A stretch of 64,000 nucleotides of DNA, from positions 24,667,626 to 24,731,625 of the forward strand of contig OX465589.1 in NCBI GenBank assembly GCA_950022655.1. Reading direction: 5' to 3'. Both the position numbers and the translations under genes were made by a program. The notes under the pieces were generated by a model. It made no database searches. It saw nothing but the letters and a program-made list of their open reading frames with translations, and was not told where the DNA came from. Every line of letters begins with the position of its first letter. Positions within the stretch are counted from its first letter, which is position 1. Source of the DNA: Alentia gelatinosa. Lineage: Eukaryota > Annelida > Polychaeta > Phyllodocida > Polynoidae. Of this stretch, positions 30,601 to 41,629 are shown piece after piece.

Positions 30601-31159
30601 GAATAAGGTACAGGACAGGAATTAAAAAATAAACTTAATGTAAGACAGGACAGGAATTAAATCATATTGGGGTGATTCATGCAAGAAGGATCCCTGACAA
30701 ACAGGTAGAAGACAAAAGTAACAATGTATATTCCATGTACATGGCCAATGACATACCTGTGGAGAAAAATTCATGTATTCATGCTGCATAAGTCAGAGAC
30801 CTTCAGGCATTTTTTATACAATTTCTTGAAAATACCAGTCCATTTGTTAAATTTACTAGATTGATTCTCCAATTTATATAAGTATTGCTCCATCCAGAGT
30901 CTTTCCCTGAATTCTAGGGACCAGTTATACAGGAGAAGCTTGTTGTCATGGAAGAGTCTCTGATGATATATGTAAAACTTCAAGCATATATTTATAAAAT
31001 TAAGCCTTTGTATATCTGGTCCTTTGCCAGGGAAGCCCAGGAGGATATTATCCCTGGACCAATTACCAGACAACCCTAGGACCCTGAACAAACAGCTCTA
31101 AACGGAGTTCCAAAATATTTTGACCTCTGCACAGGAGCGGAAAAAATCCTCTAACGTAT
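30601..31159 (-). pseudogene. LINE remnant, C-terminal part of ORF2 and 3' tail
   Basis: Minus-strand reading of about 31159-31098 gives LEDFFRSCAEVKIFW, the typical C-terminal Cys/FW box of L1/Tx1-like LINE proteins. 31091-30771 continues with LGFPGKG...RLNFINICLKFYIYHQR, the usual C-terminal tail. Left of it (30600-30660) are repeats of GGACAGGAATTAA, perhaps the 3' tail. The LINE is cut at 31159 by the LTR element 31160-33696 and continues at 33697. Confidence 0.7.
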
Positions 31160-31548
31160 TATAGCGGAGACCCTCTGGTCCTCCGGTCCTCCGGTCCTCC
31201 GGTTCTCCGGTGGGAACTAGGAGAGGCCCTCCGATCGGAGATGGGGGAGGCCTCCGGTACTCCGGTACTCCGGTACTCCGGTCGCCCTTGTGTGGTGTCA
31301 GCCGGAGTGACGTCATCAGCCGTGACGTCACTGACTGAGTATAAAAGGGACAAGCGCGGACCAGTCGGGAGATTCGGCATACGAAAGCCTTTGAGGCAGG
31401 ATCTAGCTGAAGCTTACCTAAGACTTACCTGAGCATAGGCCAGGCCTACAGAATGTGTTAGCCTTAGTGTAACCGTAGGCTCATTGAATAAATATTACTG
31501 TACACTGTATCTGATGGTTCTTGTCGTCATTCTGCATTTACCGTTACA
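31160..31548 (+). repeat. Left LTR of the non-autonomous element
   Basis: 389 bp. It holds tandem TCCGGTCC and TCCGGTAC units at about 31185-31282, two TGACGTCA sites, a TATA box and AATAAA (about 31486). Its last 104 bp match the right LTR with about four differences. The first base pair reads TA rather than TG. Confidence 0.75.
31308..31347 (+). promoter_or_regulatory. Promoter with two CRE sites and a TATA box
   Basis: TGACGTCA at 31308-31315 and 31323-31330 (the consensus CREB/ATF site), then TATAAAAG at 31340-31347. A start about 25-30 bp downstream would be typical. Confidence 0.7.
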
Positions 31549-31549
31549 T

Positions 31550-31567
31550 TGGTGGCAGCGGTGGGAT
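31550..31567 (+). other. Primer binding site, tRNA-Leu type
   Basis: TGGTGGCAGCGGTGGGAT begins one base after the LTR, a longer match to tRNA-Leu 3' ends than in the 9-kb elements. Confidence 0.8.
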
Positions 31568-31825
31568 TCATACCCAATTTCTTACGGTGGCAGAATGACA
31601 GAGTGAGACCGGGATATACAGATATCTCTGAGAGAGCTGGGACGTGTGGGACGTGTACCAGGAAGCGGCGCTGCCGGGACTCGCGGACGTCACGGCCGTC
31701 AAAACAGGACACTGTCGTGTGGGCCACGGAGTCCTGGAGGGTGAGGTCGTCAGGGATTCATAGACCGCATTGGTGCGACGTTCAGGGAGAGACAGGGCTG
31801 TGTCCAGGGAGAGGCAGGACAGTGG

Positions 31826-33154
31826 GTGGAGAGTAGCGCCCGCAACACCGGAGTGGCCGGTCCTCCGGTAGCGTGGGCGGAGGACGCACGCCTCCCCCCC
31901 TGCTTACCCACCTCCTGGTCAGGTCGGCGGAGGTTGGGGGTAGGGGGACTTGCAACCGGAGATGAGCGACCGGAGGTGCGGCGACCGGAGGTGCGGCGAC
32001 CGGAGGTGCGGCGACCGGAGGTGCGGCGACCGGAGGTGTGGCGACGGGAGTTGCGGCGACCGGAGATGTGGCGACCGGAGACGTGGCGGGAGTCAGCAAA
32101 CGGAGACGGGAGTCAGCAAACGGAGGCGGCAGGAGGCGGCCGGGGGCGGCGACCGGAGGCGGCCGGAAGCGGCGGCCGGGGGCGGCCGGAGGCGGCAACC
32201 GGAGGCGACGGGAGTCGGCAAACCGAGGCCGGAGGCGGCGACCGGAGGCGGCGACCGGAGGCGGCGACCGGAGGCGGCGACCGGAGGCGGCGACCGGAGT
32301 TACGGCGACCAGGAGAGCGTTCTCCAAGGGACCACAGGCCAGGGGAGCGTTCTTCAAGGGAATACTGGCCGGGGGAGCGTTCTCCAGGGGACCACTGGCC
32401 GGGGGAGCGTTCTCCGAGGGACCACAGGCTGCGGCGACCAGAGGCAGCGACCGGAGATCGGAGATGGAGATTGGAGAGTCAGCAGAGGTCGGAGTGTGGG
32501 CGGAGATCGGACAGGTGGGGGAGAGCGGCAGCTGGAGAGCGGAACCCCCACATAACAACCCCCTCCCCCAAGATCGAGATCGGAGAGTCACGGGAGATTG
32601 GACAGTCAGAGGAGAGCGGAAGCTGGAGAGCAGCAGATGGAGAGCAGCAGATGGAGAGCGGCAGTCGGAGAGCGGAAGTCGGAGAGTGGAAGTCGGAGAG
32701 CGGAAGTCGGAGAGCGACAGATGGATGGCGGCAGTCGGAGAGCGGAAGACAGAGAGTGACAGATGCAGAGCGGAAGACGGAGAGCAGAAGACGGAGAGCG
32801 GAAGACGGAGAGCGGAAGACGGAGAGCGGAAGACGGAGAGCGGAAGACGGAGAGCGGAAGACGGAGAGCGGAAGACGGAGAGCGACAGTCGGAGAGCGGA
32901 AGACGGAGAGCGGAAGACGGAGAGCAACAGACGGAGAGCGACAGATGGAGAGCGACAGACGGAGAGCGGCAGTCGGAGAGCGGAAGACGGAGAGTGACAG
33001 ATGGAGGACAGAGGATGGAGGACAGAAGCTGGAGGACGGAAGCCGGAGAGCAGAAGCCGGAGAGCAGAAGACGGAGAGCGGCAGTCGGAGAGCGGCAACA
33101 TGGCAGCTGGTGAGTAGGCTGCTGGAAGAACAGAAGGGGAGCGGGGAGGAATAA
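31826..33154 (+). other. 442-codon open frame across tandem repeats
   Basis: Open but very probably not a classical gene. 31968-32100 is a 15-bp repeat (GACCGGAGGTGCGGC), 32215-32300 a 12-bp repeat (CGGCGACCGGAG), 32309-32430 a unit of about 32 bp with GGGAGCGTTCT, and 32611-33095 a 14-bp repeat (AGACGGAGAGCGGA). Because the units lack stops in several frames, long frames are open in more than one phase and on the opposite strand too. The product would be Arg/Glu/Gly-rich. It could still act as a basic RNA-binding peptide, but no domain supports this. Confidence 0.35.
31968..33095 (+). repeat. Compound minisatellite
   Basis: Successive tandem repeats of 15, 12, about 32 and 14 bp, all built from GGAG/CGG words, with divergence increasing between blocks. 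Confidence 0.85.
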
Positions 33155-33572
33155 ACTTGGTTCCGCTGGAGACAGCTGTTCCCCCATCCAGGGAGGCGAA
33201 AGGGTCCGTGGCAGGTCAGACAGGGCGGAGGTACTGTCGGTGACGTTTAGTGTGCGGGTCGGGGGAGGAGGGAAGCAGCAAGGAGGACATGCCCTTGCGA
33301 TGCATAGGTGGCGCTCTCGTGTTGTAGGATCCCCTGGAGAACGAGTGAGCGGTCATGTCAGGATGGCTCGGCACTTGGGATAGCGGACGGAAGCCAGAAG
33401 ATGGGGTAGCGATGACAGCGGTGGGCGGCTCAGGTGGTTCCACCCCTCCCCCAACTTAAGACGATAAGGAAGGAAGCAGTGAAGATGTCGGTTGCCCCCC
33501 TCCCGGTAGCCCCCCCTAAGGGGTCCCCGGTGTATGCTTACGCCCGGTAGTCCCCCCACAAGGGGCCCCCGG

Positions 33573-33696
33573 TGTATAGTCCCCCGGTAGACCCTACAGA
33601 ATGCGTTAGCCTTTGTGTAACCATAGGCTCATTGAATAAATATTACTGTACACTGTATCTGATGGTTCTCGTCGTCATTCTGCATTTACCGTTACA
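33573..33696 (+). repeat. Right LTR of the non-autonomous element, shortened
   Basis: Only about 124 bp. 33593-33696 matches 31445-31548. The CRE sites, TATA box and TCCGGT repeats of the left LTR are missing. Just upstream, two units of CCGGTAG...AAGGGG...CCCCGGTGTAT occur. Confidence 0.65.
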
Positions 33697-33700
33697 GTAT

Positions 33701-34735
33701 CTTTCTCAGTACAATATGAACAGGTGTCCGATGAAACAACTTTCCTCTTGTATAAATACAAATTTGTAGGAATTAATCTATTAATTATTCTATATTGGAA
33801 TGATTGTAGTTTTGTTTCTCTGGTAGCCTTATAAACATCAGTGTAAATACCAGTCCATGAGTGATATTTTATACTGTATGCACCAATATTTTTTACTGGA
33901 GGGCATTGAGGTTCTAAAAGAATTTAAAACATAGTAAAGTTTTTTGTTATTACAAGCTCGGATGTTGATGGCAACATTTACAGAGTCATCTATATACATT
34001 GGGTTGGTTTCACCTTTGATAGGGGCTAATGACATCTTTGACAACCAAGGGATGGCCCTTCGTAGTTGCAGTAAATGGAGAAAGGTACAGGGTACTTTGA
34101 AACGGTGTCAAATATCATTCTCCGACATGATGGTATCATTCCTGATAATGTCATGGAGGGAGTTGATAACCGCAGGGCTCCAGTACTTTTTCAAGTCCTC
34201 ATGATCATGAAGATTGATGAATTTATCATCCCAGATAAATTCAAATTGTCGGTCAGCTTCATGTATGGGGAACCTGAGGTAAATTTTGTTCCATATCCTA
34301 GCTAAGTCTTGATAGAATTTAGAGTGAATTAGAGAATAGTGAATTTTAGTCTTGGTTATGAAAAATTGTATGTTAGATTAGGCCATGTGGGATTTAGAGG
34401 AAGAGAAAAACTCAGGAACCACATAATTCCAACAGGTCTTCCCCTCATTGCAAAGCCTCGGAACCCATTTAACTCGTCGTACATGGTTTCAAGGTTCAAA
34501 AGATTGAAGCCTCCTTCATTAATAGGTTGACAAATAACTATAGGCCACTTTGTTGACACCACTGTTCAATAAAAACCTACATATCAATTTCCTGAAGTCC
34601 ACAAATACTGAAGACGGTGTGAACAACATTTTAGACCTAACTATATCAACTGTTATACAATCATTCTGAAAACTAATCTGATCAACCAAATTTGACTTCC
34701 TAAGAAGGCCTCTAAAACCTAAATAAGAGCACACA
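33701..34735 (-). pseudogene. LINE remnant, ORF2 upstream part
   Basis: Continuation of the LINE cut at 31160. The minus strand gives a Cys pair (CSYC) at the insertion point, TKLQSFQYRIINRLIP just before it, MSLAPIKGETNPMY near 34030, and EGGFNLLNLETMYDEL near 34510. These are the C-terminal blocks of L1/Tx1-like ORF2 after the RT domain. Several frameshifts; the RT active site itself is not in the window. Confidence 0.65.
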
Positions 34736-34899
34736 AAAAGCGATGTCTTCTGTTGAAGACATATTTTATTTACTAAGAATTATCAACAATTCATTGATTT
34801 AAATAAGCCTTGCCCTTTTAACTTTTGTAACAATACATCTCTTGATACCCAATTAAGTCTGATTAATTTTGAAATCTTTTATGTCTACATGTGAAATAC

Positions 34900-35625
34900 C
34901 ATTGACTCGGTTTAGAACCCAAACAGCTGGCAGAAAATTAAAAATTGAACTATATTTATATTTTCTGCCATTTAAGATAAAACATACATGTGTACATGGC
35001 AGACATCCAGGAGGATCATCCTTTTTGAAAACCTAAAAACAACAATAACCTTTAGTTAACCAGGGAAGAATTGTTGCAACTCCCTTAGGATCATATAAAC
35101 GAGAAAGAAAGTCAGGAAAAATACTTTATTCTGGTTTAATATGAGATGCAGTCAAGTGAAAATTATCAATGGCACTAATCCAAAATAATTCCCTTAACCA
35201 TCTCATTGTATTGACATTTTGACTCTTGTCTGTATTTATGGCTTGAACAACCTGTGTTAGAAGACCATAATTTTACATGATTATTTTTCCACAATGACCC
35301 TATCTTTGACAACTGACCACAGCCGGCTACAGCTCTAATACATTCATAATTTCCTCATAGACCTCGGAAGGAGGCCTCATCCAGTGATGAGAGAGAGTTT
35401 GTGATCATCTGGAACTTGATTCTCCTTTTTTTCAGACCCCCAAATCCAGTCACTCGCCCATACTGCTCCAACCCCAGTTAACGGGGAATCGGTCTCCAAG
35501 TAAATAACACAAGCTGATTTGTGAATTAAAACTTTTTTCAGCTCTGTTGAATAAAAAGAAAAAAATCCTCCTTAAATTTAAATCATCTACCAGCCAATCA
35601 GGAATCTTACAATGCCTAATGTTTG
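34900..35625 (-). pseudogene. RNase H remnant of a tyrosine-recombinase retrotransposon
   Basis: Minus-strand reading near 35500 gives YLETDSPLTGVGAVWASDW, an RNase H first-Asp strand, and near 35190 gives LFWISAIDNFHLTASHI followed by PDFLSRL, the usual end of the RT/RNase H module in DIRS/Ngaro-type elements. Stops and frameshifts are present. It may belong with the RT fragment at 37450-37870. Confidence 0.65.
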
Positions 35626-35639
35626 AATTTAGTAGCCCG

Positions 35640-36191
35640 TCGTAGCCCGTCGGCGACGAATACGGTTGGGTAAATCTCTCTTATATGAGATACTTTACCG
35701 AAAATTATGAAATTTGCAGATCCCGTGGTTCATATAATGAAGATATTGCACTGAAAATCTGGTGTCATTTGATAGAAGCTAAGGGTCTCAAATCAATTAT
35801 TACATGGTTTAGTGGTTTTGACTCAATATCATCTATGAAGGTGGTGTTATATATCGTTATCCTATGTTTATCGTCATTTATGCCCTTTCCTATTTATATC
35901 TAGTACTGTATCCACTTTATAAAGTGAATATTAATGTATATGAAGATACCCGTTTCATATTAATGCGGAAAGATACAAGTGGAATCTAAATATAATCAAC
36001 ACAAACAACAAATGGAAATTATCAAGTTTGAAATAATCCAATATGTAAATTAGACCAAATTGTCACCAATTATACATATATCCACACACCCACACACACC
36101 TATACATATCCAGATACTATGTAGATACTAGCAAGGGTTTTCCCGCATTTTCTGTTGTTGCAGAGCCCGCGGTAGACTGGCCCCAGTCCCT
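35640..36191. other. AT-rich spacer
   Basis: No coding signature; CA-rich run (CACACACC) near 36080-36095. Confidence 0.4.
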
Positions 36192-37045
36192 GGGCCTTGT
36201 TTTTTAGTCACCACAATCGTTATTGGCGACATCGGCCAGGCGGGAGTGTCTTATAGAGCCACGATCGAAGAAGCTACGACAAATGTGTTGTATCGACGAC
36301 ATCTAGAGAGCTCAAATGTGTTTTTTAGTCACGTCACTCTGTGCCTAGCCGAGCGGAAAATATCGCCAACTATGTCTAGGGCTAAGGCAATTTTAGACAT
36401 GTCGTAGCAAACACGGAACTTTACTTCCCGTGGGAATTAAGCGATGAAACTTTTACACGAGTAAGGTATACATATAACCTATAATCGTACTAAATATGAA
36501 GAAGATCGTCCTCTTTGTTCTGAAGTTATCGGCATTTTAATTTCGTCATAGCAATCTCTGCTCTGGTGGCCAGTGTCGAGCACTTCCCGCCGGCCTCCGG
36601 GGGGAGACAAAAAGAATAGCCGAAACCCCGCCGCACTACCTTCGGGTTATGGGAGAATGAGCGCCCTGGCACCTAGCGACAACGGGACGTACTACAGTCT
36701 AGGAGGGATTGAAAATTTCAATCGCCGATAACTTCGGAATGTTCTTCTTCATATTTGGTATGATTATAGGTTATATGTATCCCTTATTCGTATCAAAATT
36801 TCATTGCTTAATTCCTACGGGAAGCATGGGAAATCCCCTATATACGCACAGTGAGCTTTTATAGAACCTAAGACAGTTCTATACTTGTCCTTAGTGCCGA
36901 CACTTTGAGCTCCGATCTTTGGCTGCAGGCTACGACACTGTCTATAGGACAGCGGCCATTTTGTATCACCAAAAAGTGTCTTGGTCTCAAGGGACGATCT
37001 TAGGCCATCGTGGACCTACGATATCGTGACTAAAAAACAGGGCCC
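36192..37045. mobile_element. Foldback element family A, copy 5
   Basis: Ends GGGCCTTGTTTTTTAGTCAC and GTGACTAAAAAACAGGGCCC, 854 bp, with the internal palindrome at about 36410-36830 and the central GCACTTCCCGCCGGCCTCCG block. Non-coding. Confidence 0.85.
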
Positions 37046-37254
37046 TGTATCCGTCCGCCTACCCCACCCCTCCTCTCCTCGATACAGATAGATAGATACA
37101 TGTAAAAAAAAAAGGTGTCGATGATTCCTGGACCAGCCACACCACAACATACTTTATCGTAATTTTGTTTAATCATGAATGTCCATAATCAAAGACTTGA
37201 GCAAGTCTAAGCCCGCGGGTGAAAAGGACAGCCCTCCTAATATGCTACGACAAG

Positions 37255-37333
37255 CTACGATTAAGTCCCCGACGGCGGCACGTGTTGCCGATGTCGCCGC
37301 CGACGCGTGCCGCCGTCGGGGACTTAATCGTAG
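37255..37333. repeat. Perfect 28-bp hairpin
   Basis: 37255-37282 and 37306-37333 are exact reverse complements (CTACGATTAAGTCCCCGACG... ) with a 23-nt GC-rich loop. The arms have no mismatch. Confidence 0.9.
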
Positions 37334-37449
37334 CCCGTGGTAGCGGGTCGTAGTAGGTGGGAGGGCCCCTTAGTCTGTCCCTCTTATACTTTTGAAAATT
37401 AATCAATCTTCTGGAAAAAGTTCTACCTCCCTTTATAACCGTGCTCACA

Positions 37450-37870
37450 TGAGCTAAAACACCATGCAGTTAACACCGCCATTTCATGGTATGAGGCCGT
37501 AGTTTTTATAGCAAAAATCGCTCACACGCTTCCTAACCGTTTCCAACCTTTCACTTGGTAACCTTGCCTCCATTTTCAAACTGTCGATACCTAAATAAGT
37601 TATGATTTGCGAGGGAAAAACTACTTTATTCCATGAAATTATTTTCAGAAGTTTAATCAACTTATCTAAATTTTCTTGGCACTCCCTTTCTGACTTACCA
37701 ATTACTAAAAAAAAACCATCTAAATAACCGTAGATATTTACAACACCCTTCCTCTTCATACACCTGACTGTGAAAGATTCATAATACTCTTCAGCACCCT
37801 CCCACCCCTCGCACATTTTAAGTCCCAGTTAAAACCCTGAAATTATGATGCTCTGGTTTAAGGGGAATAG
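37450..37870 (-). pseudogene. RT remnant of a tyrosine-recombinase retrotransposon
   Basis: Open from 37816 to 37484 on the minus strand. YGYLDGFFLVIGKS is the RT active-site region, but YLDD reads YLDG, so the catalytic pair is broken. WNKVVFPSQIITYLGID and ARLPSERLETVRKRV follow, the typical thumb-side blocks of DIRS/Ngaro RT. The 5' side is cut by the TIR element starting at 37876. Confidence 0.7.
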
Positions 37871-38109
37871 ACCTTAACCCGGCGTTTACATTGGACGACT
37901 AAGTACGTGGCGACTCTAGATCGTCAGCCAAGGGTCGCCAGGTGGTGGCAATGTCCACCGCAGAAGTCGTCGAGCTTAGAATGTACCAGAGCGTTTACAC
38001 TGACGACTTTAAGTTTTCACAGAATCAACTTTGAATAGATATGGACATCAATGATTAATAGTTGTACCTGTGTAAATGGCCATTCATCAGGGGCACACCT
38101 GGGGAGGCA

Positions 38110-38945
38110 GGGGGGGATAGGGGTGCTCCCCCCCCCCCCCCCAATTTTCCCCTGTATTTCCATGTGTGTGTATACATTGGCGTACACAGTAAAAATGGTG
38201 TTTACCCCCACCATGATAATACTAAAAATCATCCCCACTTCTACTCAGAAGCATCGGAAAAAATTGCCTAACCCCACTAAATTCTTTTCCTCAAAAAAAC
38301 GACCCCTTTCCAATAAAAATATGATAAACACCACCATGGAAAATAGAACTAGCCCCCACAGATGTACTAAGATATTAAGTAGTAAGTCCCCTGTCCCAGT
38401 GAAAATAGAAATAGAAAATTTTTGTTGAAGCCCCCTCCCTCAGGAAATCCCAGTATTTTCCCCCAAAATAGTACTCCATAGAAAAAATGAAATAAGCCGC
38501 CCCCTCCCTCACAGAGTTACCAATATAAGTCCCTGCCTCAATGAAAGTACAAAAACAATAACCCTCTGCCCCATCATGGAACTCCTGAAATTTTTGCCCC
38601 CCCCCCCCGAAATTTTTTCTTCAATTACCCCCCCCCCCCCCCCCCCAAGGAATTTCTTCTTTTTTTAAATCACCAATGGAAAAATTTAGATAAAATGAGC
38701 CCGCTTCCCCCGAGAGAGTTACCAAAATTAGGTCCCCTGTTCCCATGCATATACTCCCCCCCCCCCCCCCCACCCAAGGCACAAAATGTAAGAATGTACC
38801 ATTTTGATGTATCTGAAAAACTCGGCTCTGGCGGAGATGATACTGGTTCTAAATACATAAAAAAAGGCACCTGAAGAAGATTGCACCCTCCCCCCTATTC
38901 ATTGAAAAGAAAAAGCCCCCCCCCCCCCTCCCAGAAAATGAATGA
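38110..38945. repeat. C-run block
   Basis: At least seven long C runs on the plus strand, spaced about 40-120 bp and separated by AT-rich text such as GAAAATTTT. It resembles, in inverse orientation, the G-run blocks at 45749-45910 and 55798-56300. Confidence 0.75.
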
Positions 38946-39174
38946 AAAAAGATTCACCATCCCATGATTTAAATAAGAGAATCCCCTATAGGAAAATAAA
39001 GATAAAGCCTGTCCAATAGTCGTGAGGTGGTGCCTAATTGCATAATGTGATGTAACCAGACGATCTGCAGTCGCCACGCGCTTGGCGTTTACATTAGACG
39101 ACTTCTAGCCTTTTACTGCTGAAAGTCGTCAGGCTGCGCTAAAATGAAGAATCGCCGCCTATAATCGTTTTTTA

Positions 39175-39366
39175 TTTTAATTCGGCTATGTAGCCATTCT
39201 TTTACTCGGGCCCTAGATCCCTACCCCTTATTCTAGTGGCGGGTGTTAGCCGAATGGGCAGTGGGTACCATTTTTGTGAAAGTCTTTGGTTTGACCCGAC
39301 CAGGGTTTGAACCCACGACCTCCCATGCTCGAAGCGAACACCCCTACCACATGGCCACCGGGCTTC
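39175..39366 (-). mobile_element. tRNA-derived SINE
   Basis: On the minus strand GTGGCCATGTGGTAGGGGTG fits an A box and GGTTCAAACCC, about 40 nt on, fits a B box; together they resemble a tRNA head with pol III internal promoter. The head starts near 39362, and the body runs to about 39175. Confidence 0.7.
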
Positions 39367-39387
39367 GTCTAATGTAAATGCCGGGTT

Positions 39388-39679
39388 TGGTGACTTTAAT
39401 ATTGACAACTGCGGAAAAAAATCGCCTTCCTTTATTTTCTCGTTAATATCAATTTTTGTATAACGGAATTTTTCACATACAGAATCCATAGAGCTGTTGA
39501 TACTTTTTTTATAACAGTTGCTTGCAATCCGTTATTGGTCTTAACCCCCCCCCCCCTTTTTTCCCCCCCACCGCTCCCATGGAATGAATACAAACTGGGG
39601 GATAAGAAACCTTGGAAATTTGTCCTTCTTTCAACTCCGTTTGAATTGTCTCATCGATCTGTAGTTTAAATTCATTATT
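39388..39679. other. Spacer with C run
   Basis: C/T run at about 39546-39568. The minus strand has a short open stretch (EKFRYTKIDINEKIKEG) that I do not recognise. Confidence 0.35.
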
Positions 39680-40110
39680 ATAAATACTTTTTTTTATTCA
39701 AATAACAAATTCACGACTACATGTATACATTCGCCGTAAGGCGTTCTTCCTTGCAGGAGTCACAGGCAAGAACAACACAGGACAGACAGGAAAAAACAAA
39801 GACAATACATAGGTTTTGTTCTCAATACAGGTATAGTCATTATGTCACAGTCTCGATTCATTGTTTAAAATAGTCCTATAAGTAGTATAATTAAGCCAGT
39901 TGCTTATACATAGCTGATAATTATCTATTTTATTTTTGTAATTCTAATATATTGTTAAGAAAATATTCTTTTACTCTAATTGTGAATGAATCTCCTCTGA
40001 GAAGGTTCTTAGTTTCCTTACTTTAGTGTGTTCCAAATAATATTACCTTCATATAATGGGGATCTTCTATATTTCGTGCTATTAGGTGCACTGCGCAAAA
40101 ACCCCTATTT
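39680..40110 (-). pseudogene. LINE 3' end with terminal ORF fragment
   Basis: Minus-strand reading near 40080-40030 gives KYRRSPLYEGNIIWNTL, the end of a CR1/RTE-like ORF2, and ends with stops; a 3' UTR follows, to an A-rich tail that reads as T on the plus strand at about 39688. It may be the 3' part of the LINE at 41630-43480, separated by an insertion. Confidence 0.6.
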
Positions 40111-41629
40111 TATATATGTATAAGCCCGGCATATATAGGTATGCTTTTGCATATACAAGGTAGTCTTAATTTCCTTCATGTATACGCCTCATCTATAGAC
40201 CTTTATAAGCGTTCATGTTACGGTCATATATACGTTATACATACGCCTGATTCTGTTTATTCTGATCTCTGCCACTAGGGGACAGCACTGTTCTTTTATT
40301 TCATTTTCCATTGGTCATTAAGTCCTTGGTATATGTAAAATCCAATGTTATGATATAACTTTTGATTATAATATCATTCTAAAGCCCTAATAAGTGTCGT
40401 TTTATTAATTACATATAATAAACCCAGCTTGTCTAGTCTTTTCACCGTTTTTTTAGTGGTTATACTTTCAACACACCATGTATGTGGTTCTGAATGAATG
40501 TATATAAAGCACGCCTTCTGTTACCCAAACTATAGACCCGGGCCACACTCAAGATCAGGAACAGAAGTGCCGCCGACTCGCGGCGGTCACATGGTGTGGA
40601 CGGGCGGGGGCGAGGGCTCTACTGAGATCGGCGTAAATATGACATGCTCAGGGGGCGGCAGGAGGCCGTGGGGGCTTTAGTGTGGGTGCAACCTCTACCA
40701 GCACCCACGAGTGAGGTGGTGGGGGCGGCGGAGGGTCACGATTCTTATTCTTGTATTTTATCAGCATACATATAGACTCCAAACATGTATAACATGAATA
40801 CGACCGGCGTATTCATGTTGCGCAGAGGATATTTCTTCTCGTATACACCTGGTGTGAAATACAGCCAAGACACGTCCGTATACAAGAGGAAATAGTCTTG
40901 TATTCGCTCATACGCTGGCATGAAATATGGGCGTTTAGATATGAAAACAAGTCAATTTACAGCTGATACATGCACATATGACTGGCTCTTCTGAGACTCA
41001 GTGTACTAATTGCCTATTTCCTATAAAGATCATCCAGGTGCATTTCCCTAGCATTTTTTAAGCCATGTGCCATTCTCAGGTCTTTATAAACAAGTGTTTG
41101 AATTTTGTTTCTCTGTTCTACATTCCATAAATATTGAATGAAATCGCAGTATTATGTGAAACCATGGTTATGGTGACAATAGGGGTAGATTTATGAGTTG
41201 TTTCGGAGAAATTTGTTCTGATCGAGCCGGTTACGGCGAGTTCAGAACGAATTTCTCCAAAACAATGAGTAAATCTACCCCGTATTGGCACCATCACTAT
41301 GTTTTCATATTATTATATACCTTAATTCGGTCTTAAATAGGTAAAACTGACCGTAATTTGTCGTCGAAGTCACTTTTTCACGTGATTCATACTAATTTTC
41401 TACCTTGATGTTTGATATATTTTCACACTAACTCGCTCCGTGCTTTATCTACGATGCTTTGGAACTCGCGAAGTGAAGCGGTCCGCCATTTTCGAATCTT
41501 GCACCTAGAATTCTGTTGTCGGCCTCTCGGCCAATTGGATTGTGTTATTTTTTCAAAGCGTGCAGTCTGTCAGCCAAAGCGTGCAAGTAAGGCTCAAAGG
41601 ATACAGTCTGTCAGCCAAAGCGTGCAGTC
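40111..41629. other. Possible insertion within a LINE; palindrome and short tandem repeats
   Basis: No gene recognised. It includes a large palindrome (41160-41310) and a tandem motif CAGTCTGTCAGCCAAAGCGT, present in part or whole three times at about 41560-41640. Confidence 0.45.
41160..41310. repeat. Palindrome of about 150 bp
   Basis: The left arm with GGGGTAGATTTATGAGTTGT pairs with the right arm ACAATGAGTAAATCTACCCC, extending on both sides with scattered mismatches. Confidence 0.75.

Larger units (their letters stand above)
31160..33696 (+). mobile_element. Non-autonomous LTR retrotransposon, 2537 bp, inserted in a LINE
   Basis: Flanked by a GTAT duplication (31156-31159 and 33697-33700). 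Removing the element and one GTAT restores the LINE reading frame exactly, which fixes both borders. It has a promoter-bearing left LTR, a tRNA-Leu-type primer site, an internal region made largely of short tandem repeats, and a shortened right LTR. No gag, protease, RT or integrase is present. Shared TSD length, primer type and similar LTR ends (TATAGCGG against TGTGGCGG, and TTACA) suggest kinship with the 9-kb family or a relative that mobilises it. Confidence 0.85.
37876..39387. mobile_element. TIR element with AACCCGGCGTTTACATT ends, 1.5 kb
   Basis: Left end AACCCGGCGTTTACATTGGA, right end complement AACCCGGCATTTACATTAGA. The GCGTTTACA...GACGACTT motif recurs inside (about 37987 and 39085). 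The body holds a C-run block (38110-38945) and a SINE (39175-39366). No transposase is visible. Confidence 0.7.

Noticed and set aside
31782..33101. 439-codon minus-strand ORF rich in Leu/Ser/Arg
   Set aside because: Produced by stop-free tandem repeats; no domain or start context.
39175..39366. Functional tRNA gene
   Set aside because: A and B boxes are present, but the acceptor and anticodon arms do not fold as a tRNA, and the body continues as a SINE.
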